A stretch of DNA of 7,335 nucleotides from Alistipes sp. (GTDB lineage: Bacteria > Bacteroidota > Bacteroidia > Bacteroidales > Rikenellaceae): positions 1 to 7,335 of the forward strand of contig JAQUZZ010000062.1 of assembly GCA_028691095.1 (NCBI GenBank), given 5' to 3'. The number at the start of each line of letters is the position of its first letter. Positions within the stretch are counted from its first letter, which is position 1. The notes beneath the pieces were generated by a model that saw only the letters and a program-made list of their open reading frames with translations, was not told the DNA's origin and did not search any database. Of this stretch, positions 7,329-7,335 are shown piece by piece. Both the position numbers and the translations under genes were made by a program.

Positions 7329-7335
7329 TGCGTTT
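7325..7335 (+). CDS. Start of the next operon gene (partial, product unknown)
   Basis: Only about three codons are visible. An ATG at 7325 overlaps the TGA stop of the glycosyltransferase in the same ATGA arrangement seen at 6414. A second in-frame ATG follows at 7328, then Arg. The arrangement suggests that the operon continues, but nothing can be said about the product. Confidence 0.4.

Overview
The window reads as the head of an envelope or exopolysaccharide biosynthesis and export operon from a member of the Bacteroidota, probably Bacteroidales. This rests on three things. GC is moderate, with sampled stretches running from about 35% at the left edge to 55-60% at the right. Gene starts lack clear Shine-Dalgarno sequences. 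The gene set (sugar transferase with a GNRP motif, short TolC-like protein, very long Wzz/GumC-like protein) also fits that phylum. No taxonomic marker gene is present, so the assignment is an inference. All convincing genes are on the + strand.

Layout: an AT-rich left edge (3-257) holds a small two-helix membrane ORF, possibly the tail of a gene that begins outside. It is followed by a stand-alone CheY-like response regulator (270-647). One base later comes an initiating phosphoglycosyl transferase whose N-terminal third looks like a degenerate receiver domain (649-1869). Its stop overlaps the start of a half-length TolC-family outer-membrane protein (1862-2698). After 42 bases comes a Wzc/GumC-like polysaccharide co-polymerase with a very long periplasmic coiled coil and a cytoplasmic domain that looks like a decayed tyrosine autokinase (2747-4942). 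Five bases later comes a Wzy/O-antigen-ligase-type polytopic membrane protein (4948-6417). A rhamnosyltransferase-like GT2 enzyme follows through an ATGA overlap (6414-7328), and another ATGA overlap opens the next gene at the right edge.

Proposed workflow: the sugar transferase puts the first sugar phosphate on undecaprenyl phosphate at the inner face of the inner membrane, and the GT2 enzyme (plus others outside the window) extends it. A flippase, not seen here, would move the unit across the membrane. The Wzy-like protein polymerises it under length control by the Wzz/GumC-like protein, and the product leaves through an outer-membrane component. No Wza/OPX gene is in the window, and the TolC-like protein occupies that slot.

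The unusual theme is control. The co-polymerase has lost the Walker motifs and tyrosine tail that normally drive phosphorylation cycling. Receiver-type modules instead sit at the first committed enzyme: one intact and separate, one degenerate and fused. This suggests, without proving, a switch from tyrosine-kinase control to two-component-type control of polymer initiation.
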